From assembly GCA_031291305.1 (NCBI GenBank), contig JARLJH010000052.1, positions 119,515 to 183,514 of the forward strand: a stretch of 64,000 nucleotides of DNA, written 5' to 3'. The position numbers and the translations under genes are program-made. This document shows positions 46,005 to 54,834 of this stretch, one piece after another. The notes below the pieces were generated by a model. The model was not told where the DNA came from, made no database searches, and saw only the letters and a program-made list of their open reading frames with translations. This DNA is from Rhodoferax sp. Lineage in GTDB: Bacteria; Pseudomonadota; Gammaproteobacteria; Burkholderiales; Burkholderiaceae_C. Every line of letters starts with the position of its first letter. Within the stretch, counting starts at the first letter, position 1.

Positions 46005-46916
46005 ATGCAACTCAACCTGGACGACATCGCCCTGTTCACCCGCATTGCCGAACTCGGCAGCCTGTCGGCCGCCGCGCGGGAGCGCAACGTGCCGGTCAGT
46101 CAGGTCACCCGCTCGCTGGCCCGAATGGAGGCGGCGGCCAAGGTGCGGCTGCTGCACCGCAGCACCCACGGCCTGAGCCTGACCGACGAGGGCGACACCT
46201 TTTTGGGCTATGGCCGCCAGTTGCTGGCGACAAGGGACGAACTGGCGGGCGAACTCACCGGCAAGCTCAGTGAGCCCAGTGGCTGGGTGCGCGTCAGCGT
46301 CAGCCCGGCGCTGGCCGAATGCGTGGTGGCCCCCAGCCTGTGCGGCCTGTACCAGCGCTACCCGCAATTGCATCTGGACATCAACGCCGATGACCGCATG
46401 GCCGACATGGCGCGTGATGGCATCGACATTGCCATCCGCAGCGGCAATGTCAACAGCGACACCCTGGTGGCGCGCCAGATTGGCAGCCATGGCCGCATCT
46501 TGTGCGCCTCACCGGCCTACCTGCAAGCGTTTGGTGCGCCCAAGCACCCGGATGATCTGCAGCACCACCGCCTGATCGCCAGCAGCGCCAGCCCGGCGCT
46601 GAATCGCTGGACCATGGCTGAGGGTCATGGCCAAAAAGAGCTGATCGTCAAGGGCCACACCCGTGCCGACAACACGGCTCTGCTGCTTAACCTGGTGCTC
46701 AATGGCGTGGGCATCTCGCGCATCAACGATTTATTTGCCTTGCCGCTGGTGCGCGAAGGCCGCCTGGTGCCGCTGCTGCAAACGCAGTTTGTCAGCCCGC
46801 GCGTGCCCATTTACGCCGTGATGCTGCAAGAACGCCAGCGCCTGCCCAAAATCCGCGCTTGTATTGATTACTGGGCGCAGTGGCTGGCACAGCAGCGTGA
46901 ACGTGTTGCGAATTAA
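46005..46916 (+). CDS. LysR family transcriptional regulator
   Basis: A 303-residue regulator with winged HTH at residues 1-60 (LDDIALFTRIAELGSLSAAA, VPVSQVTRSLARMEAAAKV) and the effector-binding domain at about 90-295 (LHLDINADDRMADMARDGID, LVLNGVGISRINDLFALPLV). It belongs to the PA-type branch related to DmlR. It is divergent from the tautomerase operon and upstream of the FAD dehydrogenase and ThDP enzyme genes; either could be the target. The effector is unknown. Confidence 0.92.
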   Translation: MQLNLDDIALFTRIAELGSLSAAARERNVPVSQVTRSLARMEAAAKVRLLHRSTHGLSLTDEGDTFLGYGRQLLATRDELAGELTGKLSEPSGWVRVSVSPALAECVVAPSLCGLYQRYPQLHLDINADDRMADMARDGIDIAIRSGNVNSDTLVARQIGSHGRILCASPAYLQAFGAPKHPDDLQHHRLIASSASPALNRWTMAEGHGQKELIVKGHTRADNTALLLNLVLNGVGISRINDLFALPLVREGRLVPLLQTQFVSPRVPIYAVMLQERQRLPKIRACIDYWAQWLAQQRERVAN

Positions 46917-47037
46917 TCGGTTTTCGACGATGGCTATGCAGGCAGAATGAGCAGGTAGCAAACCGCCAGCAAACAACGCGGCGATGCGCGTTCAGTTACA
47001 AGAATAGTAGCGGTCCAACAATAACGAGGAGCAAACC

Positions 47038-48648
47038 ATGCAAACCTACCGCAGCGATGTGCTGGTCGTCGGCGGCGGCATTGCCGGCATCACCACCGCG
47101 CTGGAATTGCTGGGCAGCGGCAAGTCGGTGGTCTTGCTGGACCGCGATGTACAAGCCGCGTTCGGTGGCCTGGCGCGTGAAAGCTTTGGCGGCATGTTTT
47201 TTGTTGACACTCCCGAGCAGCGCCGCCTCGGCATGCGCGACTCGGTGGACCTGGCCTTGCGCGACTGGTGCAGCTTTGCCGAGTTTGGCCCGGACGACCA
47301 CTGGCCCAAGGCCTGGGCGCACACCTATGTGAACCGCTGCACGCCCGATGTCTACCACTGGCTGCGCCAGCATGGCATTGGCTTCTTCCCGGTGGTGAAC
47401 TGGGTCGAGCGCGGCGAGTTTCGCCCCGGCAATTCGCTGCCACGTTTTCACCTGGTCTGGGGTACCGGCAAACGCCTGGCCGAGCAGTTGATGGCCGCGC
47501 TGCAAAACCATGCCAATGCGGGCAAGCTGACGCTGCGCTTTGGCCACCGCGTGGAGCAGCTGTTGCTGGAAAACGCCCGCGTCTGTGGCGCACAGGGGGT
47601 GCTGGAAGACAGCGGCATCCCCTTCGAAGCCCGAGCCGACCAGGTGGTGGTGGCCACCGGCGGCATCAACGGCAGCATGGAGATGGTGCGCCAGCACTGG
47701 CATGCCGACTGGCACCAGCCGCCCGAGACGATTCTGAATGGCTCACACCGTTTTGCGGATGGCACACTGCACCACGCGGTGGCCGCTGCGGGCGGCCATC
47801 TGACCCATCTGGACAAGATGTGGAACTACGCCGCAGGTGTGCACCACCCGCGCCCACGCAAGCCCGACCACGGCCTGTCGCTGGTGCCCTCACGCTCGGC
47901 GCTGTGGCTGAACTGGCGCGGTGAGCGCATGGGGCCGCAGCCGCTGGTGTCGGGTTTTGACACGCGCCGTCTGGTGACGGACATCTGCGCCCAGGACAAA
48001 GCGTATTCCTGGCAAGTGCTCAACCACCGCATTGCGCTCAAAGAGCTGGCGATCTCGGGGGCCGAGTTCAACCCCTCGGTGCGCGACCGCAAGCTGTTGG
48101 GCTTTCTGCGCGACGTGTTGCTGGGCAACCGCTGGCTGGTCAACGACATGCTGACCAACTGCCCCGACTTTGTGACGGCCCAAAGTCTGCCCGAGCTGGT
48201 GGAAAAAATGAACACGCTGCAAGGCGATAACGCGGTGCAACTGCAGACGGTGACCGACGCCGTCACGCACTACGACGAAACAATAGCCCGAGGCCGCACC
48301 TACATGAACGACGAGCAGTTGCGCCGCCTTGCCGAGCTGCGCCAGTACCGGGGCGACAAGGTGCGGCTGTGCAAATTTCAGCCCATCAATGATGCCAAGG
48401 CGTTGCCGCTGATCGCGATTCGCGAATTCATCATCAGCCGCAAGAGCCTGGGCGGCATCCAGACCGACTTGCACAGCCGGGTACTGAGTGCGGCCAACCA
48501 GCCCATTCCCGGCCTGTTTGCCGTGGGCGAGGCCGCTGGCTTTGGTGGCGGCGGGGTACACGGCCTGCGTGCGCTCGAAGGCACGTTTCTGGGCGGCTGC
48601 ATCCTGTCGGCACGCATCGCGGCGCAGGCCATCAGCCAGACGGTGTGA
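47038..48648 (+). CDS. FAD-binding dehydrogenase (KstD/fumarate reductase-like, COG3573 type)
   Basis: A 536-residue flavoprotein. The N-terminal Rossmann fingerprint is VLVVGGGIAGITTALELLGS, with the acidic ribose-binding residue in VVLLDRD. The C-terminal FAD motif is PGLFAVGEAAGFGGGGVHGL followed by RALEGTFLGGCILSARIAA. Such enzymes dehydrogenate or reduce carbon-carbon bonds next to carbonyls in steroids, dicarboxylates or other organic acids. The gene is followed 41 bp later by a ThDP-dependent enzyme, so the two probably act in one catabolic step sequence. The substrate is unknown. Confidence 0.87.
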   Translation: MQTYRSDVLVVGGGIAGITTALELLGSGKSVVLLDRDVQAAFGGLARESFGGMFFVDTPEQRRLGMRDSVDLALRDWCSFAEFGPDDHWPKAWAHTYVNRCTPDVYHWLRQHGIGFFPVVNWVERGEFRPGNSLPRFHLVWGTGKRLAEQLMAALQNHANAGKLTLRFGHRVEQLLLENARVCGAQGVLEDSGIPFEARADQVVVATGGINGSMEMVRQHWHADWHQPPETILNGSHRFADGTLHHAVAAAGGHLTHLDKMWNYAAGVHHPRPRKPDHGLSLVPSRSALWLNWRGERMGPQPLVSGFDTRRLVTDICAQDKAYSWQVLNHRIALKELAISGAEFNPSVRDRKLLGFLRDVLLGNRWLVNDMLTNCPDFVTAQSLPELVEKMNTLQGDNAVQLQTVTDAVTHYDETIARGRTYMNDEQLRRLAELRQYRGDKVRLCKFQPINDAKALPLIAIREFIISRKSLGGIQTDLHSRVLSAANQPIPGLFAVGEAAGFGGGGVHGLRALEGTFLGGCILSARIAAQAISQTV

Positions 48649-48689
48649 ACGGATTTTTTCAATCACTACAAACATCAGGAGACATCCCC

Positions 48690-50423
48690 ATGAAAAAAAC
48701 CGGCGCCTGGCTGGCCACCTACGCCCTGGAGCAGATCGGCGCGCGCTTCACTTTTGGCATTCCCGGCGTGCACACCACCGAGCTGTACGACGCGCTGAAC
48801 AACTCGCAACAGATCACGCCCGTGCTGGTCACCCACGAAGGCGGCGGCGCCTTCATGGCCGATGCCATCAGCCGCCTGTCGGACGGCATCGGCGTGCTCA
48901 CCGTGGTGCCGGCTGCCGGGCTGACGCACGCCAGCAGCGGCATTGGCGAGGCGTTTTTGGACGGTGTGCCGATGCTGGTGATCTGCGGCGGCCCGCGCAC
49001 CGACTCGCCGCACAAATTTCAACTGCACCAGATGGACATGCACAAGTTCATGTCCGGCCTGACCAAGGCCACGTTCAAGGTGGAAAGCCATGCGCAGGTG
49101 GTGTCCACCCTGTTTGAGGCCTACCGCATCGCCACCAGCGGCGAGCCTGGGCCGGTGTTTGTCGAGCTGCCGGTGAACGTCCTGCTCTACACCGCCGAAA
49201 TCGCAGAACTGCCACGCTACCAGCCCGCCCCACCCACGTCGGTGGGCCACGAGGCCAACATCCTGCGCGCCGTCGAGTTGCTGCGCCAGGCCAAAAACCC
49301 GTGCCTGTTTGTCGGCTGGGGCACACGTGATGCGTATGCGCAGGCCAAGGCCGTGGCCGAGTGGCTGGAGGCCCCGGTGGCCACCACGCTGCAAGGCCTG
49401 TCGTGCTTTCCCGCCAACCACCCGCTGCATGTCGGCTTTGGCTTTGGCCAGTCCGCCGTGCCAGCAGCGCGCAACGCCTTCAAACACTGCGACTGCCTGC
49501 TGGCCGTGGGCACACGTTTCTCGGAAATTGCCACCGGTAGCTACGGCATCACGGTGCCTGAGAATCTGATCCACATCGACATCAACCCCGAGACGATTGG
49601 CGTGAACTACCCGGCCAAGGTGGGTATTCCCGGTGACGCGGCACGGGTGCTCACGCAACTGCTGGCCGCCTTGCAAGCAGCAGGGCCAAAGCCCGCCGAG
49701 CGACCCGCCCTGCGTCCGCAAATCCAGAGCGACAAAGCCGCTTACCGCCAGACTTGGTACAAAACCGACGTGGCAGACCGTGTCAACCCGGCGCGCTTCT
49801 TTGACGCCCTGCGCCAGCAAACGCCCGATGACGGCATCTTCGTCATCGACGACGGCAACCACACTTTTTTGACCGCCGAGCTGATGCCCATCCACGCGCC
49901 CAAAAGCGTGATCCTGCCAACCGACTTCAACTGCATGGGCTACGCCGTGCCAGCAGCCATCGGCGCCAAGCTGGCGAACCCGGCGCGTGTGGTGCAAACC
50001 ATCGTGGGTGACGGCGCTTTTCTGATGACCTGCATGGAAATCCTGACCGCCACAACGAACCAACTGGGCGTGGTGTACTACGTGTTCAACGACGGCGCGC
50101 TGTCGCAAATTGCCCAGGCGCAAGAGATTCCCTACAACCGCAAACCGTGCACCACGCTGGGCCAGGCGAATCTGGAAGGTGTGGCCCTGGCCACCGGCGC
50201 CGCCTACATCGCCATCGGCAGCAATGCTGACCTAGACGCAGCCGTGCGACAGGCTCAGGCGTTTGCGGCCCAAGGGCAGCCGGTGGTGGTGAACGTGAAG
50301 ATCGACTACGCCAAGCAAACGGCGTTCACCGAAGGCGCGGTCAAAACCAACTTCGGCCGCTTTCCGCTGAACGAGAAAGTGCGCACGCTGACCAGGGCGT
50401 TGGCACGGCGGATTACCGGGTAG
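48690..50423 (+). CDS. Thiamin-diphosphate-dependent enzyme (acetolactate synthase-like)
   Basis: A 577-residue ThDP enzyme. The catalytic Glu50 is in VTHEGGGAFMADA, the central domain spans about 190-330, and the ThDP/Mg motif is GDGAFLMTCMEILTATTNQL followed by the Asn of VFND. The overall type is acetolactate synthase / benzoylformate decarboxylase; without a small ILV subunit gene nearby it is more probably a decarboxylase or carboligase of a special pathway. CAGGAG stands eight bases ahead of the ATG. It is paired with the FAD dehydrogenase upstream. Confidence 0.88.
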   Translation: MKKTGAWLATYALEQIGARFTFGIPGVHTTELYDALNNSQQITPVLVTHEGGGAFMADAISRLSDGIGVLTVVPAAGLTHASSGIGEAFLDGVPMLVICGGPRTDSPHKFQLHQMDMHKFMSGLTKATFKVESHAQVVSTLFEAYRIATSGEPGPVFVELPVNVLLYTAEIAELPRYQPAPPTSVGHEANILRAVELLRQAKNPCLFVGWGTRDAYAQAKAVAEWLEAPVATTLQGLSCFPANHPLHVGFGFGQSAVPAARNAFKHCDCLLAVGTRFSEIATGSYGITVPENLIHIDINPETIGVNYPAKVGIPGDAARVLTQLLAALQAAGPKPAERPALRPQIQSDKAAYRQTWYKTDVADRVNPARFFDALRQQTPDDGIFVIDDGNHTFLTAELMPIHAPKSVILPTDFNCMGYAVPAAIGAKLANPARVVQTIVGDGAFLMTCMEILTATTNQLGVVYYVFNDGALSQIAQAQEIPYNRKPCTTLGQANLEGVALATGAAYIAIGSNADLDAAVRQAQAFAAQGQPVVVNVKIDYAKQTAFTEGAVKTNFGRFPLNEKVRTLTRALARRITG

Positions 50424-50454
50424 CGCGGCGTGGCTATTCTGTTATTAAGCGTTT

Positions 50455-50510
50455 TTGGCCTCTAGCCCAGGAAATGTTTGGACTTCAAGCTATATAAAAT
50501 ATAGCTAATC
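50455..50510. repeat. Dispersed intergenic repeat, copy 11
   Basis: GGCCTCTAGCCCAGGAAATG then TTCAAGCTATATAAAATATAGC: a well-preserved copy between convergent genes. Confidence 0.75.
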
Positions 50511-50584
50511 AAGCCGCTGCGTCTTCACCGGGACGACCCTGAACGCCTGGCCGTTGGCTCAGGCCGACGGCCCCAAGATCGCTT

Positions 50585-51622
50585 TCAGGCTGGCCGGAAC
50601 ACCAGCACCGTCGTCTGGCGGTAGGTTTCGCCGGGCAGCAGCCAGCAGTTGGATTCCGGCCACTCGGGGTGATTCGGACAATCGGGCAAGAACTCGGTTT
50701 CCAGCGCCAGCCCTTGATGCGCCGAATAGGTGCCACCGTCGCGTGCCGAAATCCCGGCCAGATAGTTGCCGCTGTAGAACTGCACGGCGGGCTTGGTGGT
50801 CAGCAGATCCATGGCCAGTTGCCCATCGCCGGACACAAGCGTCGCGGCAACCGCTTTCAAGCCCCGGCAGGATGGATCAAGCTGGAACGCGTGGTCGTAC
50901 CCGAGCGCGGTCTTCTGCTGCGCATCAACGAGGAAATCGGCCCCGATCTTCTTGGGCGCATTGAAATCGAAACCCGTGCCGGCCACCGGTGCCAGCTGGC
51001 CCAGCGGAATCGAATCCTTGTCGATGGGCAAGTAGTCGTGCGCGGCAATCGACAGCACGTGTTGGCGAACGTCGGTGGCCGCGCCATCCAGATTGAAGTA
51101 GGCGTGGTTGGTCAGGTTCACCGGGCAAGGCGCATCCACGGTGGCGGTGTATGCCATGCTCACGCGCAGCCCGTCTTCCAGCCGGTAGCACACCGTCGCA
51201 GTCAAATTGCCGGGGTAGCCCTGATCGCCGTCGGGCGATTCGATGCCAAGCAGCACGTGCTCCGCACTCTGTTCAAGTATGTTCCAGCGACGACGATCAA
51301 ACCCGTCCGGCCCGCCATGCAACTGGTGTACACCCTGGTTGGGGGTGAGCTGAAACACGCGACCATCGCGCTCGATTCTGGCGTTGCCGACCCGGTTGGC
51401 GAAGCGGCCAACGGTCGCGCCCAGGTAGCCTTGCTCAGAGAAGTAGCCTGCCAGCGTGGCATGGCCGAGCAGCGTCTCGCGCTCCACGCCCGCCACCGGC
51501 ATCCGGCAGGAGACCCAGGTTGCGCCCCAGTCGATCAGGTCAAGCTTTAGCCCCGAGGCATGGGACAGTTGGATCAGTTTGAGTGGCTGCCCGTCCGGGC
51601 AAAGGATGTCGGTGTTTGTCAT
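50585..51622 (-). CDS. galM: Galactose mutarotase (aldose 1-epimerase)
   Basis: A 345-residue enzyme of the usual GalM length that interconverts alpha and beta anomers of hexoses. Landmarks are GATVGRFANRVGNARIERDG, HQLHGGPDGFDRRRW, the catalytic His in NLTNHAYFNLDG and GYDHAFQLD. The late catalytic Glu is in LALETEFLPDCPNHPEWPES. It stands alone, with no sugar transport or Leloir genes close by. Confidence 0.93.
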   Translation of the reverse strand: MTNTDILCPDGQPLKLIQLSHASGLKLDLIDWGATWVSCRMPVAGVERETLLGHATLAGYFSEQGYLGATVGRFANRVGNARIERDGRVFQLTPNQGVHQLHGGPDGFDRRRWNILEQSAEHVLLGIESPDGDQGYPGNLTATVCYRLEDGLRVSMAYTATVDAPCPVNLTNHAYFNLDGAATDVRQHVLSIAAHDYLPIDKDSIPLGQLAPVAGTGFDFNAPKKIGADFLVDAQQKTALGYDHAFQLDPSCRGLKAVAATLVSGDGQLAMDLLTTKPAVQFYSGNYLAGISARDGGTYSAHQGLALETEFLPDCPNHPEWPESNCWLLPGETYRQTTVLVFRPA

Positions 51623-51664
51623 GGCTGAACCTCGATCACAGGGGTGTTGCTGGGTAGGAAGGCA

Positions 51665-51740
51665 AGTATGGCACGGCTTTGGCCACCAGCAGCTCGGTCA
51701 CTTCTTCGCCAATCGCCACCCGCCATCGCGACGATGCAGG
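51665..51740 (-). pseudogene. Remnant of a second eutC gene
   Basis: On the minus strand the reading RVAIGEEVTELLVAKAV resembles intact EutC at [17 protein letters not shown] (12 of 17 identical), and the DNA shares GGGTGGCGATTGGCGA exactly. Upstream similarity (TGCATCGTCG) requires a frameshift. Only about 25 codons survive, 850 bases downstream (in eut transcription sense) of the real eutC. Confidence 0.6.
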
Positions 51741-51832
51741 CCGACACGATGGACTTGTTCCACCACCTTCCCCGGCAAGGTTTTTAGGCGGGCCGGACAA
51801 TGCGGGCCTGTTCAACCAGCAAGCTTCCCACC

Positions 51833-52489
51833 ATGGCCTCCACCCTTCAGATTGATTTTGTGTCCGATGTCTCCTGCCCGTGGTGCGCCATTGGCTTGAC
51901 GGCGCTGGAGCAGGCGCTGCAGCAGGTGCAGCCCGAGGTGACCGCGCAGATTCACCTGCAGCCGTTTGAGTTGAACCCGGACATGCCCGCCGGTGGCCAG
52001 GACATTGGCGAACACCTGGCGCAAAAGTATGGCTCCACCCCCGAGCAGCAGGCGCAGATTCGCGCCACCATTGCCCAGCGCGGGGCTGACGTGGGCTTTA
52101 CCTTCAGCCCCGACGGGCGAGGCCGCATTTACAACACCTTTGATGCCCACCGCCTGCTGCATTGGGCGGGCCTGGAGTATGCCGCGCAGCAACTGGCTTT
52201 GAAAAAAGCGCTGCTGGTGGACTGCCATGGCCAGCGTCAGGCCATGGATTCGCCCGAGGTGCTGCTGGCCGCCGTGGCGCAGGTCGGGCTGGACGTGGCC
52301 CGTGCCCAGAGCATTTTGGCCAGCGACGAATTTGCCGCCGAGGTGCGTGCCGCTGAAACCTTCTTCACGGGCCAGGGCATCCACTCGGTGCCCGCCGTCA
52401 TCATCAACCGCAAACACCTGATCTCAGGCGGGCAACCGGTGGCCGTGTTTGCCCAGGCGTTGCGCCAGATTGCTGCTGAGGATTTGTAA
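51833..52489 (+). CDS. DsbA-family (FrnE-like) oxidoreductase
   Basis: A 218-residue cytosolic thioredoxin-fold protein. The active site is SCPWC with Cys15 and Cys18, close to the N-terminus without a signal peptide; the helical insertion and the GIHSVPAVIINRKHLISGGQ end with cis-Pro are typical of FrnE/2-hydroxychromene-2-carboxylate isomerase-like members. Roles proposed for relatives are disulfide reduction, oxidative-stress resistance or polyketide chemistry. I start at the ATG before ASTLQIDFVSD; an ATG eleven codons earlier is in frame. Confidence 0.9.
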   Translation: MASTLQIDFVSDVSCPWCAIGLTALEQALQQVQPEVTAQIHLQPFELNPDMPAGGQDIGEHLAQKYGSTPEQQAQIRATIAQRGADVGFTFSPDGRGRIYNTFDAHRLLHWAGLEYAAQQLALKKALLVDCHGQRQAMDSPEVLLAAVAQVGLDVARAQSILASDEFAAEVRAAETFFTGQGIHSVPAVIINRKHLISGGQPVAVFAQALRQIAAEDL

Positions 52490-52495
52490 AAAATC

Positions 52496-52548
52496 AGGCT
52501 GTAGCCCATGTAACAACTGAGCAATCAGCTATTGCATATATAGCAACT
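52496..52548. repeat. Dispersed intergenic repeat, copy 12
   Basis: GGCTGTAGCCCATGTAAC then GCAATCAGCTATTGC and ATATAGCAAC. It lies between the convergent DsbA-like and eutC genes. Confidence 0.75.
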
Positions 52549-52588
52549 CTACCTCGCTGCTATCGCTTCGGATAGGCGATACCCGCCC

Positions 52589-53419
52589 TCACAACAGGAA
52601 GTTCTTGGCGCCCTGAGCCAGCAACTCCGTCCCATCGCCGGTTTCATCCTTGAGTTCCACCCCAGACAACTGCCGCTGCCGCGCTTGCGCCAGCAGGTAG
52701 TGCAGCTTGTAAGCCGCGTCTTCATACCGCAAGCCTGCCGGGCGCACGTTGGAGATGCAGTTGCGGCTGGCGTCCGTCAGGCCTGCGCGGGGCATCCAGG
52801 TCAGGTACAGACCCATGCTGTCGGGCGAACTCAAACCTGGGCGCTCACCAATCAGCACCACCACGGCTTTGGCGCCCAGCCGCTCGGCCACCTCGTCGCC
52901 AATCGCCACCCGGCCCTGCTCGACGATGCAGATCGGGGCGATGGACCAGTGCTCGGGTGCGATGCGCTCTTGCAGTTGCGTCAAAAACGGCGCGACGTTT
53001 TGCTCGATGGCCAGGGCCGACAAGCCATCGACCACCACGAAGGCCAGGTCGTAAGGGCGCTCTGACTGCGACTTGGACGCCGGGCGCGGCAAGGCGTTCA
53101 GGCGCTCGCGTGAATCGGCGTCCAGCTTGCGGCCCAGGTCCGGGCGTTGCAGGTAGACGCTGCGGTCGGCGGCAGCGCTGTGCAGCGTGAGGCAAGGTGC
53201 GGTGGGGTTGGGCAGCGCGGCATCCAGCGTTGGCGCCAACGTGCGCACGTCCAGCGCTAGGTGCACGGCGTCGCGGGCCTGGGCGTGGGCCAGTTGAAAG
53301 TCCAGGTGCGCCTGGGTGGGCAGGCTGACACCGGCACGGCCCAGCGCAATGCGGGCATCGGTGAACTGGCGCAGCGCGGCCCAGGGGTTGGCGGTGACGG
53401 GGGTGGTGGGTTCGTTCAT
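52589..53419 (-). CDS. eutC: Ethanolamine ammonia-lyase small subunit EutC
   Basis: A 276-residue subunit of the adenosylcobalamin-dependent lyase that splits ethanolamine to acetaldehyde and ammonia. Landmarks are [67 protein letters not shown] and [20 protein letters not shown]. It starts 7 bp after eutB. No carboxysome-type shell genes or eutA reactivase are present, so this is the short, microcompartment-free eut operon. The product acetaldehyde must be oxidised by enzymes encoded elsewhere. Confidence 0.95.
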   Translation of the reverse strand: MNEPTTPVTANPWAALRQFTDARIALGRAGVSLPTQAHLDFQLAHAQARDAVHLALDVRTLAPTLDAALPNPTAPCLTLHSAAADRSVYLQRPDLGRKLDADSRERLNALPRPASKSQSERPYDLAFVVVDGLSALAIEQNVAPFLTQLQERIAPEHWSIAPICIVEQGRVAIGDEVAERLGAKAVVVLIGERPGLSSPDSMGLYLTWMPRAGLTDASRNCISNVRPAGLRYEDAAYKLHYLLAQARQRQLSGVELKDETGDGTELLAQGAKNFLL

Positions 53420-53426
53420 CGCAAGT

Positions 53427-54830
53427 TCAATTCAGGCGCAGCAGCGCTTTTTGGAAGGCGGCGGGCAGCGCGGCGTTGAGGCGGAACTGCTCGTCGGCGC
53501 TGAATATCTGCATCTTTTGCAGCCAGGCCTCGAACTCGGGCGCGGGTTTGTGGCCCAGCACGCGGCGCACATACAGCGCGTCGTGGAACGAGGTGGTCTG
53601 GTAATTGAGCATGATGTCGTCCGAGCCGGGAATGCCCATGACGAAGTTGCAACCGGCCACGCCCAGCAAGGTCAGCAGCACGTCCATGTCGTTTTGGTCG
53701 GCCTCGGCGTGGTTGGTGTAGCACACGTCGCAGCCCATGGGCAGGCCGAGCAGTTTGGCGCAGAAGTGGTCTTCCAGCCCGGCGCGGATGATCTGTTTGC
53801 CGTCAAACAAATACTCCGGCCCGATGAAGCCGACCACGGTATTGACCAGCAGCGGCTTGAATCGCCGTGCCACCGCGTAGGCCCGCGCCTCGCAGGTTTG
53901 CTGGTCCACGCCATGGTGGCCATTGGCCGACAAGGCGCTGCCCTGGCCGGTCTCAAAATACATCACGTTGTCACCCACCGTGCCGCGCTTGAGCGACAAG
54001 GCGGCGCTGCGCGCCTCGCCCAGTAGCTCCAGGCTCACGCCAAAACTGCGGTTGGTGGCCTCGGTGCCGCCAATGGACTGGAACACCAGGTCCACCGGCG
54101 CGCCGCGGTGGATGGCCTCAATGGTGTTGGTCACGTGCGTGAGCACGCAAGACTGGGTGGGAATCTCGTACTGCTGGATGATGTCGCTCATCATCGTCAC
54201 CAGCTTGATGACTTGCGGCACGTTGTCAGTGGCCGGGTTGATGCCAATCACCGCGTCACCACTGCCGTACAGCAGGCCGTCAAGCAGACTGGCGGCAATG
54301 CCGGTGGCATCGTCGGTGGGGTGGTTGGGTTGCAGGCGCGTGGCCATGCGGCCAGGCAGGCCGATGGTGTTGCGAAACTGCGTGACCACGCGGCATTTTT
54401 TGGCGACCAGAATCAAGTCCTGGTTGCGCATGATTTTGGAAACGGCAGCGGCCATTTCGGGGGTGATGCCTGGGGCCAGGGCCGTCAGCACTGCGCTGTC
54501 TACCTCGTCACTCAATAGCCAGTTGCGAAAGTCGCCCACCGTCAGGTGGCTGACAGGGGCGAAGGCCTGGGCGTCGTGGCTGTCGATGATCAGACGGGTG
54601 ATTTCGTCGTCTTCATACGGCACCAGCGCATCGGTCAAAAAGGTTTTGAGTGGCACATCGGCCAATGCCATTTGTGCCACAGCGCGCTCCTGCGCACTGT
54701 GGGCGGCCACGCCGGCCAGCAGGTCGCCCGAGCGTGCTGGCGTGGCCTTGGCCATCAGGTCCTTCAAATCGCGAAAGCTGTAGCTTTTGGCGCCAACGCT
54801 ATGGGTGTACTGATGGTTTTGCACGGTCAT
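53427..54830 (-). CDS. eutB: Ethanolamine ammonia-lyase large subunit EutB
   Basis: A 467-residue catalytic subunit (TIM barrel) of the ethanolamine lyase. Characteristic segments are [100 protein letters not shown] and [20 protein letters not shown]. It starts four bases after the permease stop. A TTG six codons upstream is possible. The enzyme needs adenosylcobalamin, so the cell must make or import B12. Confidence 0.95.
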   Translation of the reverse strand: MTVQNHQYTHSVGAKSYSFRDLKDLMAKATPARSGDLLAGVAAHSAQERAVAQMALADVPLKTFLTDALVPYEDDEITRLIIDSHDAQAFAPVSHLTVGDFRNWLLSDEVDSAVLTALAPGITPEMAAAVSKIMRNQDLILVAKKCRVVTQFRNTIGLPGRMATRLQPNHPTDDATGIAASLLDGLLYGSGDAVIGINPATDNVPQVIKLVTMMSDIIQQYEIPTQSCVLTHVTNTIEAIHRGAPVDLVFQSIGGTEATNRSFGVSLELLGEARSAALSLKRGTVGDNVMYFETGQGSALSANGHHGVDQQTCEARAYAVARRFKPLLVNTVVGFIGPEYLFDGKQIIRAGLEDHFCAKLLGLPMGCDVCYTNHAEADQNDMDVLLTLLGVAGCNFVMGIPGSDDIMLNYQTTSFHDALYVRRVLGHKPAPEFEAWLQKMQIFSADEQFRLNAALPAAFQKALLRLN

Positions 54831-54834
54831 GGTT

